The translations under genes were made by a program, and so were the position numbers. 64,000 nt of DNA from Dipylidium caninum. Taxonomy: Eukaryota > Platyhelminthes > Cestoda > Cyclophyllidea > Dipylidiidae. Location of the stretch: positions 868,001 through 932,000 of the forward strand of contig QEYB01000766.1 in NCBI GenBank assembly GCA_017562135.1, given 5' to 3'. The notes beneath the pieces are model-generated. The model ran no database searches. It was not told where the DNA came from and saw only the letters and a program-made list of their open reading frames with translations. Below, in pieces: positions 1 through 13,071 of the stretch; position 1 is the stretch's first letter; each line of letters starts with the position of its first letter.

Positions 1-57
1 CAGAAGCACAAAAAGGCGAGTTGAGTGAGTTTCACGCGGTTAAAGTGGTGTTTTTTT

Positions 58-82
58 GTGTGTGTGTGTGTGTGTGTGTGTG
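58..82. repeat. (TG)n microsatellite
   Basis: About twelve TG units directly follow a run of seven T. It is a plain dinucleotide repeat in non-coding DNA. Confidence 0.95.
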
Positions 83-720
83 ATGTGACTCAGGTTGTTT
101 TCCACAACTCGCTGGTGCCCTCGCGAAGATGTTATGACAACTTCGGCTGATCACGACATCGCATTGTCGCGAGGTGTCGGAATGCCTTCCGCCGCTCTCT
201 GCTTTCTCGTCTATCAACTCACCCTGGTAAAATTCCTGCTGTACCCCCTTGATAAGCACAAACCAAAACTCCCCACCTACTTTGTTCTTCCCCGAGTGAT
301 TTTTCTCCAGTTCAATGGTCTGCTACAAATGAAACAGCATTTAAGCGACGTGAAAGTTCAAGTATTTTAAGGGTAATAACTCGCTTCTTACCTGAAAAAA
401 AAGAGAGGGGCCCAACATCCATCATTTCGAGTGCTTGTAAGGTGGCACTGGAGACGGGCATCCAGTGCATGGGAATGCTGCGGATTGTTGCCACTCGGTG
501 GCCTCGCCGACGCCCTGCCGGCGAAATGCCAGTTGAACCTTCGCCTCCGCTTGAGGGCCACTTGTGGTCTTTGCGTACCTCCTCCGGTCTATAAAAAAAA
601 CACCTTAATCGTTGATCCCGTGAGAAGAATCACGTTTAGCGTAGTGTTTTGAGAGGAGAGAGTAAAAATGTTAGCGATTAGTTGCCGCTCTGCAGCACAA
701 GACTGACATTTCACTGGGTG

Positions 721-742
721 CTTCTTCTTCTTCTTCTTCTTC
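721..742. repeat. (CTT)n microsatellite
   Basis: About seven tandem CTT/TTC units lie in non-coding DNA. Confidence 0.95.
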
Positions 743-3700
743 AATTCATTTTGACAACCTCAAAAGTCTCATCGTTTCGAGAAAGCGACAGCTGGATTTC
801 ATTTTACAATCTTTTTATTTTCTCTTTAAGACTTGAATAGATTTAATGGGACCGGCTCGAATAAAAGCATCGTGAGAGTAGTAAAGCGAAGGGGTTCCCT
901 CAAAATTGAACCCCCGCGAAAACGGGAAAAGTGGCGCTGAACAGTCGGCCAGTTGGCGAGTCCTCGTGAGTCCTCCGTAAAAGGCGGTCGAAGGTGTTGG
1001 ACGTGCACCACCTCAGCGCGGACTTGGTGGTTGTTAGGTTTGCCAGCAATTCTTGACACTTAAGCACCAAAAACGGCCTAACTACCGCCAAAGCCTGAAT
1101 TGTCCGCAGTTAATTTGGTGTTATCAACTCGAGTGATCTGTTTATACCGCGAGTCGGTGCAACAACAACTTGTCACGACAAAGCAGCCGAGGCGTCGGGT
1201 AGATGCCGTCCTGGCAACCACGGTCACTTTAACCATTCCATGTTACTCCTTAATGTGGCACATTTCCTGCGAGAGTTTTTGCATTTTGGTTAAAGCGCCT
1301 GTCTCAATTAAGTCGTGAAGGGAGCATGAGTAGGCGATTCGAAAGGGAACCTTCGAAAAGCGATGTAACTTTTCTATATGTTGCCGGAGAGGAAATTAAC
1401 ATCTTCTCGAAGGCAGCGTTTTGTAAACAAAGAACAGATCCTAACATTTGCCTTTACCTGCACTCGGAGGGAAAAGCCACTGACCCGGTGGCGATGCCAA
1501 TCGTCGGCGGGGCAGATGCGCGACTGGGGGTGGGGAGGAGGGGGGTGACGTCCCTCGCCCCTTCCATCGCACACACCGCGCCATTCATGCCCTTCACGGG
1601 CGCCGTGTCACGTTGGCCCTCGTGGTGGCGAGTCCTGCGCGGGGAATCCGTTGCCACGATGTTTCTTTTCTCAGCGAATCCTTTGCCCTTTGGTCAACTG
1701 AGTGATCACAATGACAAAGGGAAAGCATGTCAATCGTTTGTGTTTACCCCGATCCGAGTCCCCCTTGGAAGGGAAGACTAAAGCACTGCCTCATTTGTTC
1801 TCCCTCGAGGATGTCGGTTGTGGCCTCAAAGCACAACTCGACCAACTTGGACCGAAACAACAGTCGGAGGGGCCGGGCGGGGCGGGCGCGGCCCCTGACA
1901 CACGCATTATTGGAAATCGATGAGTCGGTTGCCCCCACGGCCACTTTTGGCCCAAATATCCGACGGGAGGGCGAAGTGGTCCTCGAGGTCTTTTTCTCCT
2001 GCTGCATCAACCAAAAAGGTAGTCAAGTGGGAGACGAAAGCCAAAGATCAAACGCGCGGAACCGCACTCCGACACGCCTCGTCCACTCGCGATGGAGGCC
2101 GCTCGGCAGCGGACCTCTCGCCCGCCGAGGCTTCCAGCAATTGCGAGGACTTCCACGAGGACGCAGTCCTGCAGAGTCGCCTTTTACCCTTTTCATGGGG
2201 AAGCCTTAAGGTGGCAAAGAAATTACTAGTCTGCTGTGCAGACTACGAGCGAAAGTCGAAGTTGCCCCGGGCGCAGAAGAGGTAATTCAACGTTTCTGGA
2301 CAAATCAACGCAGATTATTGTCCCAATTCGAGCATGCTTTGGCGTCTTTCATCCCTTCCCGTCAGGGTACTTGGGAGGAAGCGGCAGCCAACGTCCAAAT
2401 CTGACCTTTGCGACTTGGGCCACGGAAAGCGCCCAAAAAGTGGCGTGTCTCCACCTCAATTGTCAACAAGACATTTGTTTACCGTGTTCCAGTAGCGGCG
2501 TGGTGCACCGAAACCACTTGTTTACGCTCCCTTTTATCATTTGCGTTGGGGCACAAAAACCTCACCCACACAAGGGGAGGCGACTTTCAAGGCCCAAAAT
2601 TGTGGTTGGATTTTTATGGCTGCTTCGTTTACTTCAAAAGTAAAACTGAAATAAGGCTCTTCTGTGTACAGAAATAAAAGAAAGCTTGATGACTGTACTG
2701 CGGAGGATTAGTGGCTCCCAACTGCTCGCCAGCTAGGCGTCGTCCACCTCGTCGGTCCGGTTTTTCTTCCTTTACCCCACCTTCTGTGGTACCTGAGGGC
2801 ATTTGAATTACTGTCTGCGATTTAGATAAAAATGGTTCCCTGGGAAAAGGAGCAACTTTTAAAGAGGAAAATCATGTGACCCCGTGTGGGATCGAGAAAT
2901 CACACAGTCGAGGGTGGAGGTCAGCGTCTAGCCTCGTTGATATCCGTGGGACTGGCGAAAAACGTGATGGAAGCATAGACTGTTTATTCGAGTTGTTCTA
3001 GTAGATGTCCTTCTTCCGTAAATCACGTTTTTTGTGTTTGTACTCAACGCTCACGAGATAAACGGTTGTACAACGTCATCGGGCGTGCTTTGGGAGGCAA
3101 GAAACCGCGGAAAATTGGTTACTAAATGCCTGCTCAAGATCGGAGCTTCTCCAATCCGCGACCTGCATCCCCTCTCGCGTTCTAGAGTTTGGCGTCCCGA
3201 AAAAAAGTAAGTATTTAGACTGGAAGCGGAGTGATCGAATGCGCCAACCTGTGGGTCGAGAAGAAGAGGCCTCGTGGCGTCTTGTCCGCGGTGCTGATGC
3301 CTCAGCCGAGGGGAACCGCGAGGACTGACTGCATGACCGCGACGTCCGCACCTTTCTTATCAGTAGATGACTGGCAAATACAAGTGCTCGGCCTCATTCC
3401 GGTAATGCGAGCATCAAGAATTCGCCTTGTATGGCAGTAAATTTCAAGGATTTTCTGACCCCCCATGGCAACCAGAAGGAAGCGGTCTTGGGAGTACGCG
3501 AGCACGCTAAGAAAGCAGCGTCGTGTTGGTCGAAGCGCCCAGATACTCAGAAATAATCCCGTTTTTTGCTCTTACTACCACTCGTGGCGTAGGTACCGCG
3601 GCTTGAGAGCCACCTCTGCGCCTATCCTTGCCAGTCTACTATGGGAAAAATAGTCATGAGAGAGACTACGCACAAAACCTGAACCTTTCGGTGGACTTAC

Positions 3701-3866
3701 GAAGGCAGGAATACGCGGAAAGGACGTGTCCAGCAGTCGCTGGAGCCTTCGTCGCCGGCGCAGTGCTCGGTGCCGACGGCGGCCCACAGTCGACCAATCA
3801 GATGTCTAGGCGGGTGGCGCCTCGTAGGCCCGGGAGGCACCCGGCACCGTCCGAATCCCGGAAAGC

Positions 3867-4692
3867 GTGAACCCTTGCTTGTGTGGTATTTTTAAACCAG
3901 AACGGCCTCCCCGAAGACCACGACTTGTGGGTGGTCAGCACATTTCATCAGCAACGATCACAGGCCGGACAGATGTGTGCGCAAGACCAGAGAGGCGTCT
4001 AGTAACCAGATTCTGTCTCGAATCCTCTTGCTTAACGAGCATGGGCACAGGCAACATGTCCTGGAGTGGAGGAGCCCGAGGCGGTAGTTCTGCAGCGGTG
4101 AATAGGGCTAAGGGCAGCAACACCGGGATGACCCAGTCGACAGGAGAACTGGACCCAACTCCCCGCATCGGCCACTCAGTCGACGCCTTGGCAGACCCGC
4201 TGAGGACAAGACTGGCATCTGCCCCGCCCGACAGCACGGCACCAGGCAAAATATCCCGCCGACTCCCACAGCATTCATGTGCTCTAGCTGGCGTCGCGGG
4301 CAGGCGCCTGCCCCGAGGGGAACCACAATTTGCAGACAGCAGGTCGGTAGCTTCAACCAATGCCGCACAAGAGGGCCGAGATCGCTGAGCCGGCGGCGAC
4401 AAATTCTTCGCCGAGTCCCCGACAGGACACACGAAAATTCGCCCCACCAAGCGGAAGCCTCGCCACCGAAAGCGTGCGAGCCAAGTGGGCGAAACCGACG
4501 AGTGGAAACGCCACGCATGCGGGACAACCACCCGAGCAACCGCAGCATCGGGTAGCGAAAGTGGGAAATGCGGGGCGGCCCGACAGACCGGAGGGCTGTT
4601 CGCCCCACCAACCCAACCGCACTCGGCGTTAGCAAAGCTGAGACGGAGTCGGATAGCAAATTTAAGTCAGATTTTTCTTTAATATAAGACAA
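3867..4692. other. GC-rich block open in several frames
   Basis: Open frames of 173, 194 and 198 codons overlap here on both strands (3867-4388 plus; 3935-4531 and 4108-4692 minus). None has a family motif I recognise. Overlapping openness on both strands is what a GC-rich, stop-poor segment produces by chance. It could also be a decayed repeat or a distal promoter/CpG-type island. I do not call a gene. Confidence 0.35.
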
Positions 4693-4929
4693 AGCAAGCT
4701 CAGATCGAAGTAAACGAAAGTAGAGACCATGCTAAAGACACAAGTGTCGTCACCAAGACCTTAATGGCAACGCTAAAAAGTGAAGGCGAAAAAACGTCTG
4801 CAAGGTGGGGGGCTGGAGCACGGGTCCGCGGGACCCGTCGGCAACATTACTACACAGGGGAAGTATAAAGCGCGAAAAAGACCTTTGAATATACACTGTT
4901 GCTTGTCGGAGATGGTCGATAAACCTGGA

Positions 4930-4949
4930 AGGAGGAGGAGGAGGAGGAG
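4930..4949. repeat. (GGA)n microsatellite
   Basis: A short run of GGA/GAG units lies downstream of the minus-strand Onecut gene, possibly in its 3' untranslated region. Confidence 0.9.
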
Positions 4950-5278
4950 ATACAATAGATACGCTTAAAACTAGTAGTTGCGGTGAAGGACTGAGTCTCA
5001 ATGATCTGTTTACAAGTCAGTTCAAGCGGGCGACACGATGAGGTGGGGGGGAGGGGATAAAGAAGAGAGGCGGGGGTCGGGAGCCTAACTGTACAGGAGG
5101 AGGCTTGAGAAGAATATGGTATTGCACATACGTCGATGAGAAGGAAGTTGCGCACGCGTCGAACACGTCTATCGCCGCCGAGGGCACAAACAATAAATAA
5201 CCGTCGTCACTAGAAAGGAGTGAGGAAACAACATGAGCGCGGATGAGGATGAGATGAATATCCGCTTCGGTGTGAAGT

Positions 5279-7799
5279 CTACTTCTTCGGATTAATGGGA
5301 ATGGCGACATGCGTTGGGGGTCCGGTGGACAGGGGGCTTTCCTGCTTGATGTGCCGCAGAGGCACCGTCGCCGTCGTGACCGAGGCAGTGCCCGTCCCGG
5401 AGGACTGAACCCCCCTATCGTGACCAATCAGCGTCGACGCCGACGGGAGAACTAGTCCCGGATTTGGGGGATCCGTGGTCGGCTCGCTCCGGAAGAGAGT
5501 TGGATTAGAGGCGGCGGAGGAGGTGGGGAAGAGAGTGGAGGGGAGAGAGAGCGAATCCAACGAGACCGGCAATCCCGAGATCAAACAGGTTGCAGTCGCA
5601 TTTGCGGTGGCAGCACTTTGGTCAGCGCCAGCGCCTCCACACGCCCCCGCGTCGAGGGGAGTGTTGATGAGGATGGCGCTCTGTCCACCCGGAAGAATTT
5701 GCACAGAGTGAGTGAGCAGCTGAGGAACGGTGGTGGTCGTGCTGCTGTCGGTGGGCGGAGAAGTTGTGACAAGAATACCACCGGAGACCGGTACTTGAGT
5801 GGGCAGATCATCACCGGCCAAAGTGAGACCGCTATTCACTGCGACGTCCGGAGTCAGGCTGGGCGGAGCTGGAGAATCCGAGAAATCAACACCAGTTGCA
5901 GCGGTTGATGAAAGCAAGGGGTTATCCGGTAGACTATCAGAAGGAAGGACTTGAGAAGCTAACAGTGGGTCGTTGGACGAAGCCGAGGAGACGGAGACGG
6001 CCTGGAGGTTGTGCGACTGTGAAGAGGCAGCAGCCTGCGAGGGTTGGGTGGGGGAGGTGGCGTCAAGACTGTGTGACGGTGACGGCGAGTCGTTTTGTCG
6101 GACTTCATTATCGTCCTGCCACTTGTCCACCGATCTCCTGCGAGCATTCATAAAGAAATTGGCCACGGTGGAGACCTCGAGGTCCAGTTGTTGGGCTATT
6201 GTCACCTGCATCTCCTTGCTGGGCCGTTTGGTCTCCTTGAAGATGGCATGGAGAGTTCGCCGTTGAATATCCGTGAAGACGAGACGAGGCCGCTTGACCG
6301 ATTTTTCCTCACCAGGTTTCACCTCACTGGACTTACGCTTAGGAGGGTATATTTCCGTTTCGGCGGCTAGGGAGTGCGAATTAGGCAGGGGAGAAGGCAA
6401 CTTACTTGCAGCCTTGAGTTCAGCCATCCGTTGAGGCTGCGGCTCATGTAACCACTTCCACATTCGCTTGAAGGTTTCCCTACCGGACTTGAGCTTACTC
6501 CAGGGCTTGGGATTCCTCAAAAGATCGGAAAGGGTGCCCTGACTTCTGTGCAGAATCTTCTGAGCGAATACCGCCTGGGGAATGCTGTATCGCTTCAGCT
6601 CGCTGCTGATTTGCAGTGCGAGTTCCTGCCAAAGAAGGGGTAACAAAAAGTCTAATTTCATTTACTCTTGTGTTTATTTCTGTGCAATCTATTCCGGGAC
6701 TCATGGTCTCGCGGTCCGCGTCGCTCAGGTTGTCGGCTTGGTTGCTAGGTGGGCTCGGATCATCTACAAAACCACGAGATCAGCATCAAGGAGGCAGCAA
6801 AAAATGAATGGCACCAACCGGTTAGGGGTTACCTGGGCTGATCGGTCGAGTGATTTTGAGCTCCGTGGCGGTGTAGTCCATCAGAGAGACGGGAGGCTCA
6901 GCAGGCAGATTGAGCGCGATCGGGACGGTTGGAGTCTGAAAGAAGTCAGCTGTGTTTGGCTGGAAAACACTAGAACTCGGAGCTGTCTTGTCCAACAGTT
7001 TCGTTTTATCACCATTGCTTGTGAGAAGAGGGACGAGGTCTTGAAGAGCATAATTTTGCGTGGCATCGACCATCGACGGGGCACTGGCTGGAGTCTTTTG
7101 GGCGTATAGCTTGTCAGATACCGAGGTGATCGGAGGTAGAGAGGTAATGGCAGCGTAGTTCACCTTGTCGGGAATACCAGAAGGTTCTGGCTCGAGGGTG
7201 GAAGGTTGGGGCTGGGGAATGCTGGCAACTGGTATAGTAGAGAGACCGGCTAAATTAAGATCATTTCCACCCAAGAGGTTTTCGGGAATCGTGATGGTGA
7301 GACCGTCCGCAGACTGATCCCACCCGCTTAAGGGTCCAGAGGGAGTCGTCAACAAAATTGTTTGCTGATCGCCACAGTTAATGAGTGTAAGTTTGACCAT
7401 TTGAACTCCTGGTATGGATTGGTTGTTGGCTGCCAAAGGTTGCAAATCCATAGTACGACTGTCGACAGGGTTCAGGATGGGGATGTTTTCCAAATCGCTC
7501 ACTTGAACGTTCAATTTTTCGTTGGAGTTCAGGGCGCTAATGGGGAGAGAAGCCATTGTAACAGGTCCACATGCCGAGGTCTGCAGTCCAGCCAACTGAG
7601 CCTCAAAACCAGGTTCCATTTTCAAACCGTCGGCGGTGATTTTCACGTTCATTGGAGTAGGGATTATCGCCGGTGTTGTCCGAGAATCGGTAACAAAAAT
7701 TGATTCCAGTGGATTTTCCTTATGCGGTGCGACAGGCATGGAAGTACGTCCATTGGGGATCAAATCGTTGTGATTATTTATCAGATGACGATTATCCAT
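5279..7799 (-). CDS. ONECUT: Onecut (HNF6-type) CUT-homeodomain transcription factor
   Basis: A nuclear DNA-binding regulator of the Onecut class. Three coding exons on the minus strand join in phase: 7799-6833, 6763-6666 and 6625-5279, giving 803 residues. The N-terminal two fifths are low in complexity. A single CUT domain spans about residues 349-425 (motifs KRYSIPQAVFAQ, SQGTLSDLLRNPKPW, SGRETFKRMWKWL) and is split at its start by the second intron. The homeodomain lies at about 465-524; its recognition helix reads NFFMNARRR, with the Phe and Met typical of Onecut proteins. The C-terminal tail is rich in Ser, Thr and Pro. The small middle exon supplies the start of the CUT domain (TEINTR), which fixes the splice pattern. 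The start is the ATG of MDNRHL; an in-frame ATG at 7877 is possible. Domain identity is very firm; the exact start is less so. Confidence 0.93.
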
Positions 7800-9373
7800 A
7801 TTAGGAATATCGCGGCTATTGATTTGTACAACAAACCAACCAATCAATAACTCATCGATAACACGCCGAGCCCACACAGCTCACACAGTGGAGCGCTTCA
7901 TCGATTTAACCGGTCAATAACGCTGACTAGCCTTCGCAATGGCCGTTCACTGCTTGTTATACAAAATTAATACAAATGTCAAATATTTTGTAAAATTCGT
8001 TCTACATTAAACAAATATTAAAAATTTACGCTTAATATTATGTTTTATATCAAAGAATATTTGAAGTAACCGGTAAAATGCTTTAAGTAATTATACCGCA
8101 GCATGGCTTTATACTACTATGAGTAGTTTGCGTTCAAGTCTGTTTTTCAGGAAAATTCCTATTGGCTTGTGCCGGCACCTAAAAATGCGCCTGATTCAAA
8201 GCTTATTCTCTCAACACCTGCAGGCTTAACAGCCGACAGAGAATGTGCTCTTTATTGTCTCAAAATCTGGCCCCTAAACTCATTTTAATTTTCAAGTGAT
8301 GCTCTATAGCCATCTTTAGACAATTCACGATTTTGTTCGACACGGGCCTTCTACTTTTCTTCAATTTGGCTACTCATTGCCCCTTATTACGCGTTATACT
8401 TGCTTCCAACGTTTTTGTGGGACGACCCTGTTAGGGCAGCATAGGAAACCGACTAAATAAACCGTGGGGCAAATCGAGGTTTTAATGGAGTTAGGACAGC
8501 GGGAAGGTTATTTCCCCAAAAACTCGTCTAATTTCACTAACAGGAGATATATCTCGTGTGCCTTATCGGCTATAAATGCCGAGTGAGGCTCTCGTCTCCC
8601 CGGGCACTGTGTAGACTAAAGCAAAATCAGCAAGATCTCGTCGCCGTCATGGGATTCTTATTTACATTACAATCTAACGCTTGCCAGAAATCCATCAATC
8701 CCAACACAGATTCACGAGAGGCGCACGTAACGCACCCGCGGAAAGTTTATGCGACTACAAATCGGTGGGCCGCACCGGTACAAGTGTGCCAGAAATAAAC
8801 CACGAAGAAGCCAGATCTCCGCCTGGCTGACCGCACTCGAACGCCCGCGCACACGGTGGACACCAATCCCGAGAAAAAAGTACTACTTACAAACAATTCG
8901 GCCACCCGGATGCAAACTAGCATAACTAAAGGTCGACTGACACGACACCCAGACCGGCTACGTCGACGCTCCATCTCGTGCAAGAGACATAATACCACCG
9001 ATTTTCCTAAGTCTTCGCCCAGGACATTCTACCGGAGGCTTATAAAGCTGCACACCTCCACCCCTCTCATCCGGTTGGACTGTTCCAATCCCCTTAGCCC
9101 AGGAGGAGCTGCAGAATGATATATTTTATTTATCCGAGTGGAGTGGGCTGAGGCGCAATTTAAGCAAGTCAAATGACCGGAAACCTGCTCACGGTCCGAG
9201 ATACACTGAACTTTACCTACAGCAACTCAAGGTGTTAGAAAGGAATAGGTAGGAGTAAACTTATTCATGAAAGACACGTGGAAACTGAGATTTATATCAA
9301 GAATTGTATATGACGATGATGTAAAAAGATGATGAAACACAAGATAAAAAGAAGGAACTGTTTTCCCTGATTT
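7800..9373. other. Upstream of Onecut / downstream of the SIRT2-like gene
   Basis: No gene is recognised. The part next to Onecut (about 7.9-8.5 kb) is AT-rich and would hold its promoter and 5' UTR. A plus-strand TATAAAG at about 9042 follows an 87-codon frame (8856-9119) without known motifs; I give it no weight. TTTATT at 9125-9130 reads AATAAA on the minus strand, about 245 bases after the stop of the SIRT2-like gene, and could be its polyadenylation signal. Confidence 0.5.
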
Positions 9374-11564
9374 CTATGAGAAAGTCGAAGCATTAACGTG
9401 GTCCTTCTTCCTTTCCTTTTCAAATTCTCGTTCCAACTCAGCATCCCTGGCCGCTTGAATCTGCAGTAGATCGTCCTAAAGTAAAAATAAAGTGAAATAA
9501 AAGTGCATAAGAGAGGAGTTAACTAAATCCCTCCAATAACAGTATTCCTTCAAGAGTAACAAAGCGATCAACCCCGAAAACATGGGTGTGGGACAACTTG
9601 CTTGGGTTCCCAATCGGCGTGACAGACCTAGAACACGTCACACAGTCACGGTAACTGGCGCCATGGGTACTTCTTGCAGTGAAATAGCAAAGAAGGCCTC
9701 GTGCGTTTTTACTCACCTTCCACCCAATCAGTTCAGCGAACCGAAGACAAGTGGCGTCGGCATCACCTTTAGCGAAGACGTCGGTCTTGTTACCCGGCTG
9801 ACCCCATTTTAATGGTTTCGTTCGGAATCCAGCGACCAACCATTTCATGATGAAAGAAACAAAACCCTTGCAGCAAACCCCCAGTTGGAAAAACGAAAAA
9901 TTAGGCGCTACTTTTGAAAAAGACAACAAAACTAGAATTAATAAAAATTATGAAAAAAGTCGGGGTTTTTAAACGTTAAGGAGGCAGGTGATGTGTGTTT
10001 TACTCCTGACTCACAGAAGTTGAACCATCCGTGTATTCCCGGTTTATATAGAGGCGTGGCACACCCTTGTTGGTGCAGTTAACGATCCCAGAGAACGGAA
10101 ACACTTGTAATGAGGTTCCCATGATAATTAAAAGGTCGCACTTCGGGAAGTCCTGAGAGAAGAAATCACCCCCAAGTATTTTACACACGCTTACCCGTTT
10201 AATGCCACGAGTAAATCTAGAGGGAAGGCCCTCACCAAAGAAAACAACATCTGCGGGGAAAGAGGTGAAGATGAGGTTCAAAGAGGGGACTTACCAGGCT
10301 TCACCACCCCATTGCAATTCGCCTTAGTGCATTTAGGCACCTGCTTGTCAAGAATTTTACCTAAAAATTGAACGAGTTAAAGCCACCGATGAGTAGCCCA
10401 ATACTTTTGAAGAATTCAAACGGGTATTCCGTGTCACACTGTAGGCAGTGTCCAGTGTGGAATGAACCATGGGCTTCCACTAGCATATCCTCTGGAAGGC
10501 CAGATAAACGTTCCAATTGATCGACATTCTCAAATGAAGAAAAAAAGACAAAAAGCGACTAAGGGAGAAAAGGCGCAGACGGAAAGTCAACAAAGCCGAA
10601 GTTCCATACTGAAATCACGATTATCTAATGCCTTTCCATCCAGCAACGCAGAGTAGATAAGAATGAGATTTGTTGCCTCCATAGTAGATATGGAATTTAT
10701 AAACGATAGTGGGAGGGGGTTAAAAAGGCAGGTTATCGAACTACCTGGGTATAATGTCGTAAGAGTAATCCCTTCTTATGCAAAAGTTTCACGAAGTAAT
10801 GAGCAATGGTGGGCTAAATGAATAAATATGATGAGATCGACAGCAAACTTTGGCGAAGGGACGGTAGAGACGCCGAGCGACCTCAAAGAATGGTTTTGGA
10901 TTTTTCTGTAAAAATTACATTCGAGTTTACGGACGTGGAGTCAACTAATTTCACCTCAAAGAAGCTCAATTCGAATACTGCCATAGGATGGGGCAAATTG
11001 TATTCTTCTAAGTTGTCATAAATTCCAGTGGAAGGGCTTCGGAAGTCAGGAATACCAGCGGCTGGAATGAATAAAACGGGAAGAGATTACCAATCATCAC
11101 ATATTAAATGGGCGCCTGATTCCTTACATTTTAAGGAAGTATGTTGCCTATGTTTTATCAAACACTAAGGGAATCAGCGCGATTGGTGACAACCGAAGTG
11201 AATACGCCACTACATTAAATAGGTCCTTAAATGCAGAAGTTTGAAGGAAATTAAGACTTATATCAATTAAAGAGTCAAGAGTTGAAATAAAATCTCCCAT
11301 AAGTTTAAAAGAAAAGGTGTTTCAAAAGGCGTAGAGAAAAATGAAAAAAAAAAAGATCACGATCAAATGAATACTCACAAGTCGATATTCCGGCACCAAC
11401 GGCAGTAATTATGTTTTTCGCCTTGCCGCTTTTAATCAATTTGGCAACACCTGAATAATAGACAAATAGATAGCGGAGGAACCTTCCAAGTCCAAAGATT
11501 CTAGTGCACCATCAGATGTTGGAAGGTGTAGTGCCTTCCTCAGAGATTCCATGTTGAAAGCCAT
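9374..11564 (-). CDS. SIRT2: SIRT2-like NAD-dependent protein deacetylase (class I sirtuin)
   Basis: Removes acetyl groups from lysines using NAD+. Eleven in-phase exons: 11564-11483, 11450-11379, 11061-10955, 10905-10849, 10813-10745, 10528-10405, 10360-10295, 10250-10195, 10152-10015, 9866-9717 and 9475-9374; 340 residues. The NAD-binding start [15 protein letters not shown] lies at about residues 46-60. YTQNVDQLER follows near 127-136, and the catalytic His of VEAHGSF is about residue 149. Zinc ligands are HCLQC (157, 160) and CTKANC (181, 186). [12 protein letters not shown] and [10 protein letters not shown] complete the Rossmann core. The wording matches SIRT2/Hst2 best among sirtuins. 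It is shorter than human SIRT2, with a brief N-terminus and a charged C-terminal tail. Introns run from 32 to 317 nt; five of the ten are 32-44 nt. The acceptor-like tgtgtcgtag 10 bases before the ATG suggests a 5' UTR intron or a trans-splice site. Confidence 0.93.
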
Positions 11565-13071
11565 TGTGTATACCTACGACACAAAAAAACACGGTGAGAA
11601 TCGGCGTAGGCCGTCATGTAGCGTTTATTAATATTTGAACCCGAGGGGTCTTCACTTATGAAGGAGGATATAAATGACAGTTTCGTTTAGAGCATAACAC
11701 AGCTGCATAGACAATGTGCTCAAGAAACATGCGCAAAAAAAGATTCTAGCCCAGCAGATGCACCGACCCGAAATAAAAAGGTAAAAAAGGAAGTGTCCAA
11801 GTGGGCTAAGGGGCGTACGCGTTACGAAAAGCCTAGCGAACGAAGAATTCGTTCAAAACAGCTGTTAAGGGCTACGCCTTAGCGGCAAGAAAAAGTGACT
11901 CCTTAAACGAGGATTATCTTGGTGTTAGCTTTATAATGCATTGTTGAAAGTAAGAGGTGATAACCGCACCTTATCATAGAAAGGGCGGGTAGGTTTGTTG
12001 GAAATTATTAGGATTAGTTGATTAAAATCCATCCCCAATGCTCTATTCCGGACGGAGACGCGAAAGCGAGCATTAACAACCTCATTCAAGGCATAACAAA
12101 CATATTCTTTGAAATTCAACTGCAGAAGGTGAAAATCATGTGCTTACGCGATCACGCATTTCTGTAAATATGAATACAACGTTTTATTCAGTGCGCAATA
12201 TCATAGGCTTAGTGGGGGCAAAAATATTGAACATGCATGAAATAAAAACGGCAATCACAAGAAACGATACATAACATTCCAAATCTGGTTATAAAATTTA
12301 TCGCCGATCTTCCAATTCTAAAGGCTTCCACATAGGTCACACGCATTACGATTCGGATGATAACGGTAGGCCCACTGCATTCTAGGTCGTGACATTTGGC
12401 GATATTTATTGAAGTAGTGCGGTGTTTGTGATAGTAGCTAGCGTTCGACTCCAGTGATGCACCGGTGCGCTGACTGTAAATATATTTTGCTACGTGTTAT
12501 CCATATTGCGGACTCAGCGGGAATAAAATGCGCTGCGGTAGTCAGAATTATCTTATGGAACGAAACAAATGTCACGGTAAATCTTTAAATAATGTGTTTG
12601 ATCAAAGAAATACATGTGCATCACTAGAAAACTGCCGTGCGAAGAAGTGCCGCTCAAGTATGTGCACATTAAATCAGCGTAAATAGAAATGTATGCGGAA
12701 ACAGGAGCCCGTAATTAATGTATGAAAAGGCACGAGATGTTTTAACTGTTTATTAACTGTGGACAAATCGAGCCCTCCAATCGCTGGCGTATTCCTCCAC
12801 AGGGTGCTTCTCAGAAATGAAATGTATGAGGGAACGCTGCCTCAGACGACTACAAGTTTCCTTTCTTTACGTCTTAACTGCCATCCTGATAGTGGGTTAA
12901 TGCACTTGTTTCACTACCTGTGCTATTCAATGCTCTCGTAAATGTGTGATGGCACTTTCCTTTCGTGATAGCCTCCTCCCCCCATGAATATTTTTTCACT
13001 ATACTTGTTTTTTATGCAAATATCAACAACAATTACCTACGCCGCCAAGCTCTCTGTCTTTTTCCTTCCAG
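11565..13071. other. Divergent intergenic region; unseen first tetraspanin exon
   Basis: AT-rich DNA between the starts of the minus-strand SIRT2-like gene and the plus-strand tetraspanin. The tetraspanin's first coding exon (start codon and first half of transmembrane segment 1) should be here or further upstream, but I could not find a convincing one. No other gene is recognised. Confidence 0.5.

Larger units (their letters stand above)
1..5278. other. Intergenic stretch, no assignable gene
   Basis: No open frame here shows a recognisable family motif or a convincing chain of splice-joined exons on either strand. Open frames of 60-200 codons occur, but several overlap on both strands and look like chance products of stop-poor sequence. 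It holds simple repeats (TG, CTT, GGA), a GC-rich block at about 3.85-4.7 kb, and the region downstream of the minus-strand Onecut gene, whose 3' UTR must lie in the last part. I saw no clear minus-strand AATAAA within 600 bases of the Onecut stop codon. A distant exon of a gene beginning outside the window cannot be excluded. Confidence 0.5.

Noticed and set aside
1326..1781. 151-codon open frame on the plus strand
   Set aside because: No motif, no supported splice sites, and other frames are open over the same DNA; looks like chance.
12415..12460. tRNA B-box-like word (gcgttcgactcc)
   Set aside because: No A box, no acceptor-stem pairing and no cloverleaf could be formed around it.
12440..12570. 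Possible tetraspanin first exon (frame MHRCADCKYILLR...)
   Set aside because: It starts with a plausible CxxCKY but then has Arg, His and Asp where a transmembrane helix is needed, and lacks a good donor.
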